Positions 18,996 to 28,419 of a DNA stretch of 64,000 bases are shown here, in pieces. Both the position numbers and the translations under genes were made by a program. Position 1 is the first letter of the stretch, and each line of letters starts with the position of its first letter. The notes under the pieces were generated by a model, which was not told the DNA's origin, did no database searches, and worked only from the letters and a program-made list of their open reading frames with translations. Origin of the DNA: Achromobacter veterisilvae (GTDB lineage Bacteria > Pseudomonadota > Gammaproteobacteria > Burkholderiales > Burkholderiaceae_B); NCBI RefSeq assembly GCF_900496975.1, contig NZ_UFQC01000001.1:124001-188000 (forward strand), read 5' to 3'.

Positions 18996-19629
18996 AGCGC
19001 TTTTCCATGTGCTGGAAGAACCAAGTCAGGACCAGCGTCATGAGGAGATAGAAGGCGGCGGCGACCAGGAACGGCGTGGTCGTGAAGTCGCGCTGGACGA
19101 TGCCGCGCGCCGTGCGCAGGATGTCGTTGAGCGCCAGCACGTAGATGAGCGAAGTGTCCTTGACCAGCGTGATGGTCTCGTTGCTCATGGGCGGCAGCAC
19201 GCGCTGCACCATCTGCGGCAGCACGATGCGACGCAGGGTCTGCAGGTAGGTCATGCCCAGCACCTTGCTGCCCTCGTACTGGCCGCGGTCCACCGACAGG
19301 ATGCCGGCGCGGAAGATTTCCGCGAAATAGGCGGCGTAGTTCAGCGCGAAGGCCACCACGGCGGCCGGAAAGTCCGGCAGGCGCACGCCCACCACGGGCA
19401 CGAACGGCAGCGCGAAATAGATGAACAGCATCTGCAGCATCAGCGGCGTGCCGCGCATGAGCCAGATGTAGCCGTTGACCAGGCGGCTGAGCAGCTTCCA
19501 TTTGGATATCCGCACCAGCGCCAGCACCAGCCCCAGCGGGACCGCCAGCGCCAGCGTGATGAAAAACAGCGTCAAGGTGACTTTCGCGCCTTGCGCCAAT
19601 GGCCCCAGGAGGGAGAGTACGTAGTCCAT
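18976..19629 (-). CDS. polar amino-acid ABC transporter, permease
   Basis: A 217-residue HisMQ-type permease with about five helices. Markers are the N-terminal [25 protein letters not shown], the [22 protein letters not shown] segment and the coupling loop [23 protein letters not shown]. Only one permease gene is present, so a homodimer is expected. The gene lies between the binding-protein gene (131 bases away) and the ATPase gene (overlapping). Confidence 0.9.
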   Translation of the reverse strand: MDYVLSLLGPLAQGAKVTLTLFFITLALAVPLGLVLALVRISKWKLLSRLVNGYIWLMRGTPLMLQMLFIYFALPFVPVVGVRLPDFPAAVVAFALNYAAYFAEIFRAGILSVDRGQYEGSKVLGMTYLQTLRRIVLPQMVQRVLPPMSNETITLVKDTSLIYVLALNDILRTARGIVQRDFTTTPFLVAAAFYLLMTLVLTWFFQHMEKRYAKYDQ

Positions 19630-19760
19630 GCAGTGGGTTCGCGCCGCCAGGGCAACAGGGAATCATGAGCAGGCCCGCCTGGCGCGCGGTGGCGCCGCGG
19701 CGGGCCGCGAAAAACAGGGCCAGGCGCCCCGGCCTGCCGGCCGAGGGCGTCTCCTGCCGC

Positions 19761-20552
19761 TTACTTGATGATGTTGGCGCCGAACCACTGGGTGGCGATG
19801 CGGCCGGCCGTGCCGTCCTGCTTCATCGAATCCAGCGTCTTGTCCAGCTTGCCCAGCAGTTCGGTGTCGTCCTTGCGCACGCCGACGCCGTAGTCTTCCG
19901 TGCCGAAGTTCTCGTCCAGCACGCGGTATTCGCCGGCGCGCTTGCTGATCAGGTAACGGCCCACCACTTCGTCCACGACGATGGCGTCCAGCCGGCCGGC
20001 GGCCAGGTCCATCAGGGCCGTGACGTTATCGCCGAACTTCTTGACTTCCTTGATCTGCGCGGCCACCGGGTCCTTGGCGATGGCGTCCGTGGCGCTGCTG
20101 CCGTCCTGGGCGCCGATCACCTTGCCGGCCAGATCGGCCTTGAGCTTCACCGGCGAGGCGTTGCCCACGATGATGATCTGGTGGTTGGCCATGTACGGGG
20201 CCGTGAAGCTGATGTTCTTCTTGCGCTCTTCGGTGATGGTCAGGCCGTTCCACAGCACGTCCACGCGCTTGCCGTTCAGCTCGGCTTCCTTGGCGCTCCA
20301 GTCGATCGGCTTGAATTCGACTTCCAGGCCCAGGCGCTTGCTGGCTTCCTTGGCCATGTCGATGTCGAAACCGACGATCTGGTTGCTTGCATCCCGGAAG
20401 CCCATGGGCGGAAAGTTGTCGTCCAGGCCGACGACGACCTTCTTGGCGGCGGCGGGCGCCTGCGCGCCGGCGGTGGGCGCGTTGTCGCCGGGGCCGCAAG
20501 CCGTGAGCATCGCGGTTGCGGACACGAGAAGAAGTGCAGTCAGTTTTTTCAT
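19761..20552 (-). CDS. polar amino-acid ABC transporter, binding lipoprotein
   Basis: A 263-residue family-3 solute-binding protein. The signal ends with the lipobox LTAC-G (Cys19), so it is likely a lipoprotein anchored in the membrane. VVVGLDDNFPPMGFRDASNQIVGFDIDMAKEASKRLGLEVEF is the standard ligand-lobe opening and NGKRVDVLWNGLTITEERKKNISFTAPY the conserved middle block. It is the first gene of the importer operon running to 18198 and possibly through fetAB. The ligand is not determined; acidic or basic polar amino acids are usual. Confidence 0.9.
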   Translation of the reverse strand: MKKLTALLLVSATAMLTACGPGDNAPTAGAQAPAAAKKVVVGLDDNFPPMGFRDASNQIVGFDIDMAKEASKRLGLEVEFKPIDWSAKEAELNGKRVDVLWNGLTITEERKKNISFTAPYMANHQIIIVGNASPVKLKADLAGKVIGAQDGSSATDAIAKDPVAAQIKEVKKFGDNVTALMDLAAGRLDAIVVDEVVGRYLISKRAGEYRVLDENFGTEDYGVGVRKDDTELLGKLDKTLDSMKQDGTAGRIATQWFGANIIK

Positions 20553-20721
20553 CGTTATGGGGGCGCTCGAGGCGCGGAATGAAGAAAGCCGGGAGGCCGG
20601 TAAAAGCCGCGAGCCGGTATTTTAGCCTCCTTGGAAAGGGGCACCGCCGCCCGGGCGCCGTGGCGGGCCGTCCCCTCCTCCGGCAACCCGGCGTCCGCAT
20701 TCTTTCCCCAAGCGGCGGCAA

Positions 20722-21654
20722 TCAGCCCATCGCCTCCAGCATCAGGTCCAGATTCTGCACCGCCGCGCCGGACGCGCCCTTGCCCAGGTTGTCGAACACG
20801 GCCGTCAGCAGCACCTGGCCGTGCTGCGCGTTGCCATAGACCGCCAGGCGCAGGTCGTTGGTGCCGTTCAAGGCCTGCGGATCCAGATGCGCGTGCCCGG
20901 CCGCGTCTTCGGGCGCAGCCACCTGCACGTGCGCCGCGCCGGCATAGTGGCGGTGCAGGCAATCGTGCAGCCGCCGGGCGTCCACGCCCGCGGGCAGCAG
21001 GCGCAGTTGCAGCGGCACCGTCAGCACGATGCCCTGGCGGAATGCGCCGTAGGCGGGCACGAAGACCGGGCGCTGCGTCAGGCCCGCGTGCTTTTCGATT
21101 TCCGGCGTGTGCTTGTGCGCCAGGCCCAGTCCATAGATCTGGAACGCCGGCCCTTGCGGCCCGTCCGGCCCTTCGTACGCGTCCACGCTGGCGCGGCCGC
21201 CGCCCGAGTAGCCGGACACGGCGTGCACCGTCACCGGGTAATCGGCCGGCACCAGGCCTGCCTGGACCAGCGGCCCCAGGAGGGCGATGGCGCCGGTGGG
21301 GTAGCAGCCCGGGTTGCTCACGCGCCGGGCCTGCGCGATCAGCCGGCCCTGCTGCGCGTTCATTTCGGGAAAGCCGTAGACCCAGCCCGCGTCCGTGCGA
21401 TGCGCCGAACTGGCGTCGATCACGCGGACCGCCGGGTTGACGATGGAGGCCGCCGCCTGGCGCGCGGGCTCGTCGGGCAGGCACAGGATGGCGACGTCGC
21501 AGGCGTTGATCGCCTCGGCGCGGCGTTGCGGGTTCTTGCGCTCCGCCTCGGGCAGCGTCAGCAGCCGCAAGTCGGCCCGGCCGTGCAGGCGTTCATGGAT
21601 TTGCAGGCCGGTGGTGCCTTGGTCGCCGTCGATGAAAACAAGGGGGTGGGTCAT
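20722..21654 (-). CDS. argC: N-acetyl-gamma-glutamyl-phosphate reductase, type 2
   Basis: A 310-residue enzyme of arginine synthesis that reduces N-acetylglutamyl phosphate to the semialdehyde with NADPH. It is the short AGPR type 2: [18 protein letters not shown] forms the nucleotide loop and [15 protein letters not shown] holds the catalytic cysteine. [18 protein letters not shown] follows. The open frame reaches 21750, but the ATG at 21654 starts the canonical N-terminus. It is transcribed away from a LysR gene, with 128 bases between them. The LysR may control it (position only). Confidence 0.9.
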   Translation of the reverse strand: MTHPLVFIDGDQGTTGLQIHERLHGRADLRLLTLPEAERKNPQRRAEAINACDVAILCLPDEPARQAAASIVNPAVRVIDASSAHRTDAGWVYGFPEMNAQQGRLIAQARRVSNPGCYPTGAIALLGPLVQAGLVPADYPVTVHAVSGYSGGGRASVDAYEGPDGPQGPAFQIYGLGLAHKHTPEIEKHAGLTQRPVFVPAYGAFRQGIVLTVPLQLRLLPAGVDARRLHDCLHRHYAGAAHVQVAAPEDAAGHAHLDPQALNGTNDLRLAVYGNAQHGQVLLTAVFDNLGKGASGAAVQNLDLMLEAMG

Positions 21655-21751
21655 GGCGCGGTCTTCCTGGATCAGAGGGGTGCGATGAAAGCAGCCTCTA
21701 TCTTCGGCCGCGCCGCCACATAGTAAAAGTCGAATATCATGACCGTTCAAT

Positions 21752-21764
21752 TCAGCTTTCCTGA
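21752..21764. promoter_or_regulatory. possible LysR site (T-N11-A dyad)
   Basis: TTCAG and CTGAA form a dyad with a 5-base gap, giving TCAGCTTTCCTGA, a T-N11-A LysR-type box. It is 18 bases before the LysR start in the divergent region with argC, a place that suits autoregulation. Confidence 0.4.
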
Positions 21765-21782
21765 ACGATCCAGAGGGAACCC

Positions 21783-22721
21783 ATGCGCGAAATCAGCCTG
21801 GACCGGCTCCGCACCCTGGTCGCCATCGCCGACCTGGGCTCGTTCGCCGAGGCCGCCCGCGTCCTGCACCTGGCGCCGCCCACGGTCAGCCTGCACGTGG
21901 CGGGCCTGGAGGAACGCATCGGCGCGCCGCTGCTTACCCGCAAGCGCGGCCAGGTCCGGCCGACGGCCATCGGCGAGACGCTGCTGGAACGCGCGCGCCG
22001 CCTGCTGGCCGAAGCCGACCAGGCGCTCGACGACGTGCAGCGGCAGGTGCAGGGCCTGGCCGGGCGCGTGCGGCTGGGCGCCTCCACCGGCGCCATCGCC
22101 CACCTGCTGCCGCAGGCCCTGGAAACGCTGGGGCGCAATCATCCGGGGATCGACGTGCAGGTCGCCGTGCTGACCTCGCAGGAAACCCTGTTGCGCCTGG
22201 CCGACGGATCGCTGGACGTGGGGCTGGTGGCCCTGCCCCAGCCGCCGCTGGAAGGCCTGGTTCTGCGGCCTTGGCGGCGCGACCCGGTCATGGCCTTCCT
22301 GCCCGCCGGCTGGCGCGCGCCCGCGCGCGTCGCCCCCGCCTGGCTGGCCGAACGGCCGCTGATCCTGAACGATGCCAGCACCCGGCTGTCGCGCCAGACG
22401 GCGGAATGGTTCGCCGCCGCCGGCCTGAACCCGCGCCCGCGCATCCAGTTGAACTACAACGACGCAATCAAGAGCCTGGTGGCCGCGGGCTACGGTGCCA
22501 CGCTGCTGCCGCACGAAGCCACGGCGCCGCAGCCCGATCCGCGGATCGCCATGCGTCCGCTGCGGCCCGCGCTATGGCGTCCGCTGGGCATCGCGCACCG
22601 GGCCGGCCAGGTGGAGCGGGCCACCCGGCACGTGCTGGACGTGCTGTGGGAACTGCGCGCCGACCGGCAGCCGGCGCCGGGCGGCCATCAGCCCTTGGAG
22701 GACGGCGCCCGCCGGAAATAG
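21783..22721 (+). CDS. LysR-family transcriptional regulator (divergent from argC)
   Basis: A 312-residue regulator. The N-terminal winged helix-turn-helix spans about 4-63 ([39 protein letters not shown]), followed by a two-lobed effector domain ([18 protein letters not shown] to the C-terminus). The effector is not readable. Its 3' end overlaps the convergent CLC gene by 34 bases, so the last residues (after about 300) are encoded in DNA shared with that gene. The T-N11-A dyad upstream supports autoregulation. Confidence 0.88.
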   Translation: MREISLDRLRTLVAIADLGSFAEAARVLHLAPPTVSLHVAGLEERIGAPLLTRKRGQVRPTAIGETLLERARRLLAEADQALDDVQRQVQGLAGRVRLGASTGAIAHLLPQALETLGRNHPGIDVQVAVLTSQETLLRLADGSLDVGLVALPQPPLEGLVLRPWRRDPVMAFLPAGWRAPARVAPAWLAERPLILNDASTRLSRQTAEWFAAAGLNPRPRIQLNYNDAIKSLVAAGYGATLLPHEATAPQPDPRIAMRPLRPALWRPLGIAHRAGQVERATRHVLDVLWELRADRQPAPGGHQPLEDGARRK

Positions 22722-24475
22722 GCGGTGCGCTGGCTTTCTTCGCGCAGCCGGCGGGCGCGCGACCGGAACAGGTCCTTGCGGCCCACGATGCCCACCAGGC
22801 GGCCGCTCGCCCGGTCGAGGATGGGCACCCGGCCCGCGCCCGACAGCGCCATGCGGTCCGCGATCTGGCTGGCCAGTTCCTCCGGATAGCCGTAGACCAG
22901 TTCGCGCCCTTGCAGAGCCTCGCCCAGGGTCTGTCCGTGCTGGCCGCCGTCCAGCGCCCAGGCCAGGGTATCGGCGCGGGTGACCTCGCCCACCACCTGT
23001 CCCTCGCCGTCCAGCACCGGATAGCTGGTGTGGACCGGGTGCGCGGTCGTGAAATGTTCGATGGCCTGTCCCACGGTCCAGGCCTGCGGCAAGGTCTGCA
23101 CCGGCACGGTCATCACGTCGCGGACCCGCAACAGGTCGAACGGGTCCACGCGGTACTCGCGGCTGATATGGTGGCCGCGCCGGGCGATCTTCTCCGTCAG
23201 GATGGAACGCTTGAGCAGCAGGACCGTGACACCATACGCGAACACGCAGGCCGCCAGCACCGGCAGCAGCGCGCCGACGTCGCCCGTCAGCTCCACCGCG
23301 AACAGGGTCGCGGTAAGCGGCGCGCGCATGGTGCCGCCCATCATCGCGGCCATGCCCAGCAGCGCCCAGAAGCCGGCGTCGGCCTGCGGCAGCAATGGGG
23401 TCGCCAGGGCTCCCAGCGCGCCGCCGAATATCAGCAGCGGCGCAAGCACGCCGCCCGAGGTGCCCGATCCCAGCGCGATCGACCAGATGAGGACCTTGAC
23501 GACCAGCAGCAGCAACACGGCCTGGAACGCCAGGTCGCCCGCCAGCAGGTGGCGGATATTGTCGTAGCCCACGCCCAGCGCGGCGGGATCGATCAGGCCG
23601 CCGATGCCGATCGCCAGGCCGCCGAAAGCGGGCCACCACATCCAGTGCAGGGGCAGTTTTTCGAACAGATCCTCGGCCGCGTAGACCATGGACGTCAGCA
23701 CGCCCGATCCCAGTCCCGCCAGCACGCCGACCGCGGCGCAGGCCAGCAGGTGCGCCGGCGTGAACGGCAGCGCGCCCGAATATGCGAAGATCGGCCCCGC
23801 ATCCAGGACGTAGGCGCGCGCCGCCGCCGCCACCAGCGCGGCCATCGCCACCGGCAGGAAGCTGCGCGGCTTCCATTCGAACAGCAGCAGTTCCACCGCC
23901 AGCAGCACCGCCGCCAGGGGCGTGGAGAAAATCGCGGTCATGCCCGCGGCGGCGCCGGCCACCAGCAGCGTCTTGCGCTCGCCGTCGTCCAGGTGGATGG
24001 TCTGGGCCAGCAGCGAGCCGATCGCGCCGCCCGTCATGATGATGGGGCCTTCCGCGCCGAACGGGCCGCCCGTGCCGATGGATATGGCGGAAGACACCGG
24101 TTTCAGGATCGCGACCTTGGGCTGGATGCGGCTCTTGCCGATCAGGATGGCTTCCATGGCTTCCGGAATGCCGTGCCCGCGGATCTTCTCCGACCCGTAG
24201 CGGGCCATCAGGCCGATGATGAGGCAGCCGGCGACGGGAATGGCGACGGACGCCAGCCCCAGGTGCCCGGTCGCGATGGGCTGGTCGGCGAAGGAGAACT
24301 GGCCGTGATAGGCCAGGTTCGTGCATAGCGCGATCAGGCGCAGCAGGACCCAGGCGGCCACGACGCTGGCCAGGCCCACGGGCACGGCCAGGCCCATGAG
24401 CAGGACCACGCGCTTGTCGGTGGTGAAATCGCCCAGGCGCAGCGCGGCCCGGGCGGAAGAGGAAGTGGGAGGCAT
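22688..24475 (-). CDS. CLC chloride channel/transporter with two CBS domains
   Basis: A 595-residue inner-membrane protein. The CLC core (about 25-440) shows GHGIPEAMEA (the GSGIP filter region, with His in place of Ser), GTGGPFGAEGPIIMTGG (the GxxGxEGP motif with the gating glutamate) and GSGTSGGVLAPLLIFGGALG (GxFxP region). A pair of CBS domains follows at about 450-575 (VRDVMTVPVQTLP and ELASQIADRMALSGAGRVPILD), which usually sense nucleotides. The Ser-to-His change in the filter is common in some prokaryotic subfamilies but makes the ion preference uncertain. It is divergent from a MarR regulator. Confidence 0.88.
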   Translation of the reverse strand: MPPTSSSARAALRLGDFTTDKRVVLLMGLAVPVGLASVVAAWVLLRLIALCTNLAYHGQFSFADQPIATGHLGLASVAIPVAGCLIIGLMARYGSEKIRGHGIPEAMEAILIGKSRIQPKVAILKPVSSAISIGTGGPFGAEGPIIMTGGAIGSLLAQTIHLDDGERKTLLVAGAAAGMTAIFSTPLAAVLLAVELLLFEWKPRSFLPVAMAALVAAAARAYVLDAGPIFAYSGALPFTPAHLLACAAVGVLAGLGSGVLTSMVYAAEDLFEKLPLHWMWWPAFGGLAIGIGGLIDPAALGVGYDNIRHLLAGDLAFQAVLLLLVVKVLIWSIALGSGTSGGVLAPLLIFGGALGALATPLLPQADAGFWALLGMAAMMGGTMRAPLTATLFAVELTGDVGALLPVLAACVFAYGVTVLLLKRSILTEKIARRGHHISREYRVDPFDLLRVRDVMTVPVQTLPQAWTVGQAIEHFTTAHPVHTSYPVLDGEGQVVGEVTRADTLAWALDGGQHGQTLGEALQGRELVYGYPEELASQIADRMALSGAGRVPILDRASGRLVGIVGRKDLFRSRARRLREESQRTAYFRRAPSSKG

Positions 24476-24519
24476 GTTCGAAAAAAAAGTGAGGAATCCG
24501 CAGGAATTTGCGGAACGTC

Positions 24520-24544
24520 AATATATCGTATAACGACATATATT
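24520..24544. promoter_or_regulatory. AT-rich palindrome between CLC and MarR genes
   Basis: In this divergent region the sequence contains TCGT-ATA-ACGA inside ATATAT flanks (24520-24544), an imperfect dyad of about 24 bases. It lies 13 bases before the MarR start and overlaps the likely promoters, which suits a MarR operator. Confidence 0.5.
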
Positions 24545-24556
24545 AGAATCGAACGC

Positions 24557-25021
24557 GTGAAACAGCCTCCACAGAAGCCTCCTTCCCCTGCCCGCCTCTC
24601 CGCCGCGGACTACGAACTGCTGGCCGATTTCCGCTACGCGCTGCGCCGCTTCGCGGTCTTCAGCGAAGGCGCCGCGGCCAGCCTGGACCTGATGCCGCAA
24701 CAGCACCAGGCCCTGCTGGCCATCAAGGGCTGCCGCCAGGGCGCGCCCGGGCGCCGCGGCCTGTACGTGGGTGAAATCGCCGAACGCCTCCTGATCCGCC
24801 CCCACACCGCCGCCGAACTGGTGGGCAGGTTGGCGCGCCTGGACCTGGTCAGCCGCGAAGCCGATCCCGCGGACGGGCGGCGCGTGGAGGTGGTGCTGAC
24901 CGCGAAGGCCGAGCGCATGCTGGAAGACCTCTCGGCCTCGCACCTGGAAGAATTGCGCGCCATGCGCCCGCTGCTGACGCGCCTCCTGGCGCGGATCGGC
25001 GAGGAGCCCGGCGGATCCTGA
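24557..25021 (+). CDS. MarR-family transcriptional regulator
   Basis: A 154-residue winged-helix repressor. LDLMPQQHQALLAIKG leads into the DNA-binding domain with VGEIAERLLIRPHTAAELVGRLARLDLVSREADPADGRRVEVVLT, the standard MarR recognition helix and wing. It is divergent from the CLC-CBS gene and upstream of the HPP-CBS gene. The palindrome in the divergent region is a candidate target. The ligand is unknown. Confidence 0.85.
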   Translation: MKQPPQKPPSPARLSAADYELLADFRYALRRFAVFSEGAAASLDLMPQQHQALLAIKGCRQGAPGRRGLYVGEIAERLLIRPHTAAELVGRLARLDLVSREADPADGRRVEVVLTAKAERMLEDLSASHLEELRAMRPLLTRLLARIGEEPGGS

Positions 25022-25116
25022 CCGTGGTTTTGCGGCATAAGCTTATGCTGCACCGCAACGGTTCACATGATAAATTATCGCCCCGCGACATAATTTCAGC
25101 TCGCGAGGAGATCGTT

Positions 25117-26277
25117 TTGGATGTAGCAATCAAGCGCTGGCTGGGTTCGTTCGCGCCAGCGCCGGTGGGCGTCAACGGGCGCGAAAAGCTGTATGGCGCG
25201 CTGGGCGCGCTGCTCGGGCTGTTCTGTACCGAATGGGTGGGCCGGCACGCGCTGGGCGATGCGAGCCCCTGGTTCATCGCCCCGATGGGCGCCTCGGCCG
25301 TGCTGCTGTTCGCCGCCCCCGCCAGCCCCCTGGCCCAGCCCTGGTCGCTCATGGCCGGCAACATCGTCTCCGCCCTGATCGGCGTCTTCTGCGCCCAGTT
25401 CATCCCGCTGCCCGGCGTGGCCGCGGCCGCCGCGGTCGCGCTCGCCATCGGCGCCATGTTCTCGCTGCGCTGCCTGCACCCGCCCAGCGGCGCGGTGGCG
25501 CTGACCGCCGTGCTGGGCGGACCGCCCGTCGCCAGCCTGGGCTACGGTTTCGCCCTGTGGCCGGTGGCCCTGAATTCCCTGATCCTGCTGTGCATCGCCG
25601 TGGTCTTCAACGGCGCGCTCAAGCGCAATTACCCTCGCCGCCACGCCGACACCGCCGCCGGCCACAGCACCCGCGACCCGGCCCCCAGCGCCCGGCTGGG
25701 CTTCAGCCTGGGCGACCTGGACGAGGCCCTGAACCAGCGCGGCGAACTGCTGGACATCAGCAAGGAAGACCTGGAGGAGATCGTGCTGGCGGCCGAACTG
25801 CGGGCCAGCGTGCGCCGCTTCGGCGACGTGCGCTGCGCGGACGTCATGTCGCGCGACGTGGTCTCCGTCCGCGCCCAGGATCCCCTGGACTACGCGGTGC
25901 GCCTGTTCGACAAACACCGCCTGCAGGCCCTGCCGGTGATGGATTCGGCGGGACGCTACGCCGGCATGATCGCCCAGGGCGACGTGCTGGCGCGCCGCAA
26001 CCGCCTGGCCACGGTGGCCACGGACGCCACGGGCGTGCCGGACCTGCTGGTGGCCGACTGCATGCGCAGCGAGGTGCCCTTCGCCACGCCCGGGCTGCCC
26101 GTCATCGAACTGGCGCGCCCCATGTCCGACAGCCTGCATTGCGTGCCGGTGCTGGACGAATCGCGCGACCTGGTGGGGCTGGTGACGCAATCGGACCTGG
26201 TGGCCGCGCTGTACCAGATGGCGGTGTCGGCCAGTTCGCAGGCGGACGGCCCGGAACCCCGGAAGCTGGCCGCCTGA
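25117..26277 (+). CDS. HPP-family membrane protein with two CBS domains
   Basis: A 386-residue protein. The N-terminal half is an HPP domain with four hydrophobic segments (YGALGALLGLFCTEWVG; SPWFIAPMGASAVLLFAAPASPLAQPW; SLRCLHPPSGAVALTAV), whose HPP motif is visible as LHPPSGA. Two CBS domains follow (CADVMSRDVVSVRAQDPLDYAVRLF and VADCMRSEVPFATPGLPVIEL). HPP proteins are linked with nitrite or small-anion transport in some bacteria; the function here is not established. The TTG at 25117 is chosen because GCGAGGAG lies six bases before it; a GTG at 25024 is open but has no good ribosome site. Confidence 0.8.
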   Translation: MDVAIKRWLGSFAPAPVGVNGREKLYGALGALLGLFCTEWVGRHALGDASPWFIAPMGASAVLLFAAPASPLAQPWSLMAGNIVSALIGVFCAQFIPLPGVAAAAAVALAIGAMFSLRCLHPPSGAVALTAVLGGPPVASLGYGFALWPVALNSLILLCIAVVFNGALKRNYPRRHADTAAGHSTRDPAPSARLGFSLGDLDEALNQRGELLDISKEDLEEIVLAAELRASVRRFGDVRCADVMSRDVVSVRAQDPLDYAVRLFDKHRLQALPVMDSAGRYAGMIAQGDVLARRNRLATVATDATGVPDLLVADCMRSEVPFATPGLPVIELARPMSDSLHCVPVLDESRDLVGLVTQSDLVAALYQMAVSASSQADGPEPRKLAA

Positions 26278-26287
26278 CCCCCTGCCC

Positions 26288-26303
26288 TCCGTAGCCTTAC
26301 GGA
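26288..26303 (+). promoter_or_regulatory. inverted-repeat operator TCCGTA-N4-TACGGA, copy 1
   Basis: TCCGTAGCCTTACGGA is a perfect 6-4-6 dyad 37 bases before the histidine kinase start. Essentially the same sequence recurs as a longer perfect dyad at 35801-35818. It is a candidate site for the LuxR-type response regulator encoded downstream. Confidence 0.6.
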
Positions 26304-26340
26304 TTCCTGCCGGCGCCGGCCGCAAGGCATAATTTCAGGC

Positions 26341-27804
26341 GTGAATCCCCTATCGCGCCCAGGCGCCCTTCTTTGCTGGCTGGTCCTGTTCTGTCTCGGC
26401 GCCGTCTGGATCGGCCGGCAGGAATACCTGGACCAGCACGAACGCTTCCTGCAGAACACCAGCGTGGCGCAGCGCATGCTCAGCCAGAAGACGGTGCAGC
26501 ACGAAGCCGTGCTGGCCACGCTGGCGGCCTTGTCCCATCCCCCCTCGCCCGAACGCCTGTTCCCCAGCCTGCGGCCGGCCATGCCGCAGCTACTGGGCCT
26601 GGGCCACCTGCCGGGCGGCGCCTGGAGCGGCAGCGTGGCGGAGCCGCCGGGCCTGCCGGCCGCCATCGAACGCGCCCGCCAACTGGACCGCCCCGTGGTC
26701 CTGCCCGTCGACGACGCGCGCTACTGGCTGGTGGCGCCCTCGGGCTGGAGCCTGCTGCTGGACGCCCGGCAACTGGTCCCCGCGGCCGATTTCCCCCCGG
26801 GGCTCGCCAACCTGACGCTGTCCGTCGGGACCACCCCCTTGCGCCTGCTGGACAAGCAGTCCGGCACCGCCGCGCCGGGCTGGAGCCTCGCCTTGCAGAA
26901 GCCGCTGGGCGCGGCCAGCCAGCCGTTCCCGATGCGCAGCGAACTCAGGCTGACGCCCGGCGCCTGGCCCTGGGCGGCGTGGCTGGCCTGGGCGCTGGCC
27001 AGCGCCTTGCTGGTGGCCGGCGCGGCGGCCTGGCAGCGTTCGCTTGCGCAAGCCCGCCGGCAGCAGGAACAACTGCGGCTGGGCGCCATGGCACGGCTGG
27101 GCACCCTGGGCGAAATGGCGGCCGGCATCGCCCATGAACTCAACCAGCCTTTGACGGCGATCCTGGCCCAGACCCGCGCCGCCGAGCGGCTGCTGGACGA
27201 CGAAGACGAACGCCCGGCCGTGCGCCACGCGCTCCTGGCCAGCGCCGAACAGGCCAAGCGCGCCGCCGACATCATCAACCGCATGCGGGCGCTGGCGCAG
27301 CCCAGTCCGCCCGCGCGGCGCGAAGCCCTGGACCCGGACGCGCTGGTGGCGTCCCTGCGCTTCCTGCGCGAACCCGAACTCGCCAGGCAGGGCATCCGGC
27401 TGGGCTGGCACAACGCCAGCCCGGGCGCCCGCCCGCGGGGCGACCGGGTGGCGCTGGAACAGATCCTGCACAACCTGGTGCAGAACGCCGCCGACGCGCT
27501 GGCCGGCGCCGCGGCGCCCCGCCAGATTTCGATCGAGGGCCGGGCCGACGGCGCGGACTACCTGTTCAGCGTCAGCGACACCGGCCCGGGCATCCCGGCG
27601 GAAGCGCTCCCGCGCCTGTTCGCGCCGTTCTACACCACCCGGCCCCAAGGCATGGGCCTGGGGCTGGCGCTGTGCGACACGCTGGCCGGCTCCATGGACG
27701 GCCGCATGTCGGCGCGCAACCTCAGCCCCTCGGGCGCCTGCTTCACGGTCAGCCTGCCCCTGTCGGGCGGCCCGCAAGCCGCCGCGGAAATCTCCCATGC
27801 TTGA
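26341..27804 (+). CDS. two-component sensor histidine kinase (FixL-like catalytic part)
   Basis: A 487-residue membrane kinase with a GTG start. Helices at about 9-25 and 209-231 enclose a periplasmic sensor of about 185 residues. The H-box GEMAAGIAHELNQPLTAI holds phosphoacceptor His265, of the FixL/DctB type. The ATPase domain carries LHNLVQNAADAL (N-box), VSDTGPGIP (G1) and MGLGLALCDTL (G2). There is no PAS domain. The 3' end overlaps the response-regulator gene by 8 bases. DctB/FixL relatives often sense periplasmic solutes; the ligand is unknown. Confidence 0.88.
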   Translation: MNPLSRPGALLCWLVLFCLGAVWIGRQEYLDQHERFLQNTSVAQRMLSQKTVQHEAVLATLAALSHPPSPERLFPSLRPAMPQLLGLGHLPGGAWSGSVAEPPGLPAAIERARQLDRPVVLPVDDARYWLVAPSGWSLLLDARQLVPAADFPPGLANLTLSVGTTPLRLLDKQSGTAAPGWSLALQKPLGAASQPFPMRSELRLTPGAWPWAAWLAWALASALLVAGAAAWQRSLAQARRQQEQLRLGAMARLGTLGEMAAGIAHELNQPLTAILAQTRAAERLLDDEDERPAVRHALLASAEQAKRAADIINRMRALAQPSPPARREALDPDALVASLRFLREPELARQGIRLGWHNASPGARPRGDRVALEQILHNLVQNAADALAGAAAPRQISIEGRADGADYLFSVSDTGPGIPAEALPRLFAPFYTTRPQGMGLGLALCDTLAGSMDGRMSARNLSPSGACFTVSLPLSGGPQAAAEISHA

Positions 27805-28408
27805 TGAACACTCCCCGCTGGTCTACCTGGTCGACGACGACGACGCCGTGCGCGACGGCCTCGCGCTGCTGTTGCGCAGCGTGGGCCTGCGCAGCGCGGG
27901 CTTCGGCGATCCGCTGGCGTTCCTGGCGCAATTGACGCCGCGGGCCATCGGCTGCGTGGTGCTGGACATCCGCATGCCCGGCATCAGCGGGCTGGACGTG
28001 CTGGGCCGGCTGGCGGAGCAGTCCGACCTGCCGGTGGTCATGCTGACCGGCCACGCCAACGTGGACCTGTGCCGCCGCGCCTTCAAGGGCGGCGCCATGG
28101 AGTTCCTGCAAAAGCCGGTGGACGACGACGTGTTCCTGGACGCGGTGCAGGCCGCCGTGCGCACCCACATCGCCAGCCGCGAAAAGCTCGCGGTGACGCA
28201 AGCGGCTTCGGCGCGGCTGGACAAGCTGTCCGGGCGCGAGCGCGAGGTGCTGGAGCGGATCGTGCAGGGGCTGAGCAACAAGGAGATCGCGCGCGAATTC
28301 GACCTGTCGCCCCGCACGGTCGAGACCTACCGGGCCAACGTCTTCGCCAAGCTCGAAGCGGAAACGCTGGCCGGCCTGATCCGGGAGTACGCCGGGCTGC
28401 TGGGCTAG
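27797..28408 (+). CDS. FixJ-like response regulator (LuxR HTH)
   Basis: A 203-residue regulator. The receiver has acidic residues Asp13-15, phosphoacceptor Asp57 (VVLDIRMPGISG) and the lysine in FLQKPVDDD. The output domain at about 138-195 is a LuxR/GerE helix-turn-helix (LSGREREVLERIVQGLSNKEIAREFDLSPRTVETYRANVFAKL). It is coupled with the kinase gene. The dyads at 26288 and 35801 are the natural candidates for its sites, which would make the DUF336 gene at 35906 a target (inference). Confidence 0.9.
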   Translation: MLDEHSPLVYLVDDDDAVRDGLALLLRSVGLRSAGFGDPLAFLAQLTPRAIGCVVLDIRMPGISGLDVLGRLAEQSDLPVVMLTGHANVDLCRRAFKGGAMEFLQKPVDDDVFLDAVQAAVRTHIASREKLAVTQAASARLDKLSGREREVLERIVQGLSNKEIAREFDLSPRTVETYRANVFAKLEAETLAGLIREYAGLLG

Positions 28409-28419
28409 CGCCCTTTCCT

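Noticed and set aside
25024..25116. Earlier GTG start for the HPP-CBS gene
   Set aside because: No ribosome site and no conserved residues; a GAGGAG site lies six bases before the TTG at 25117.
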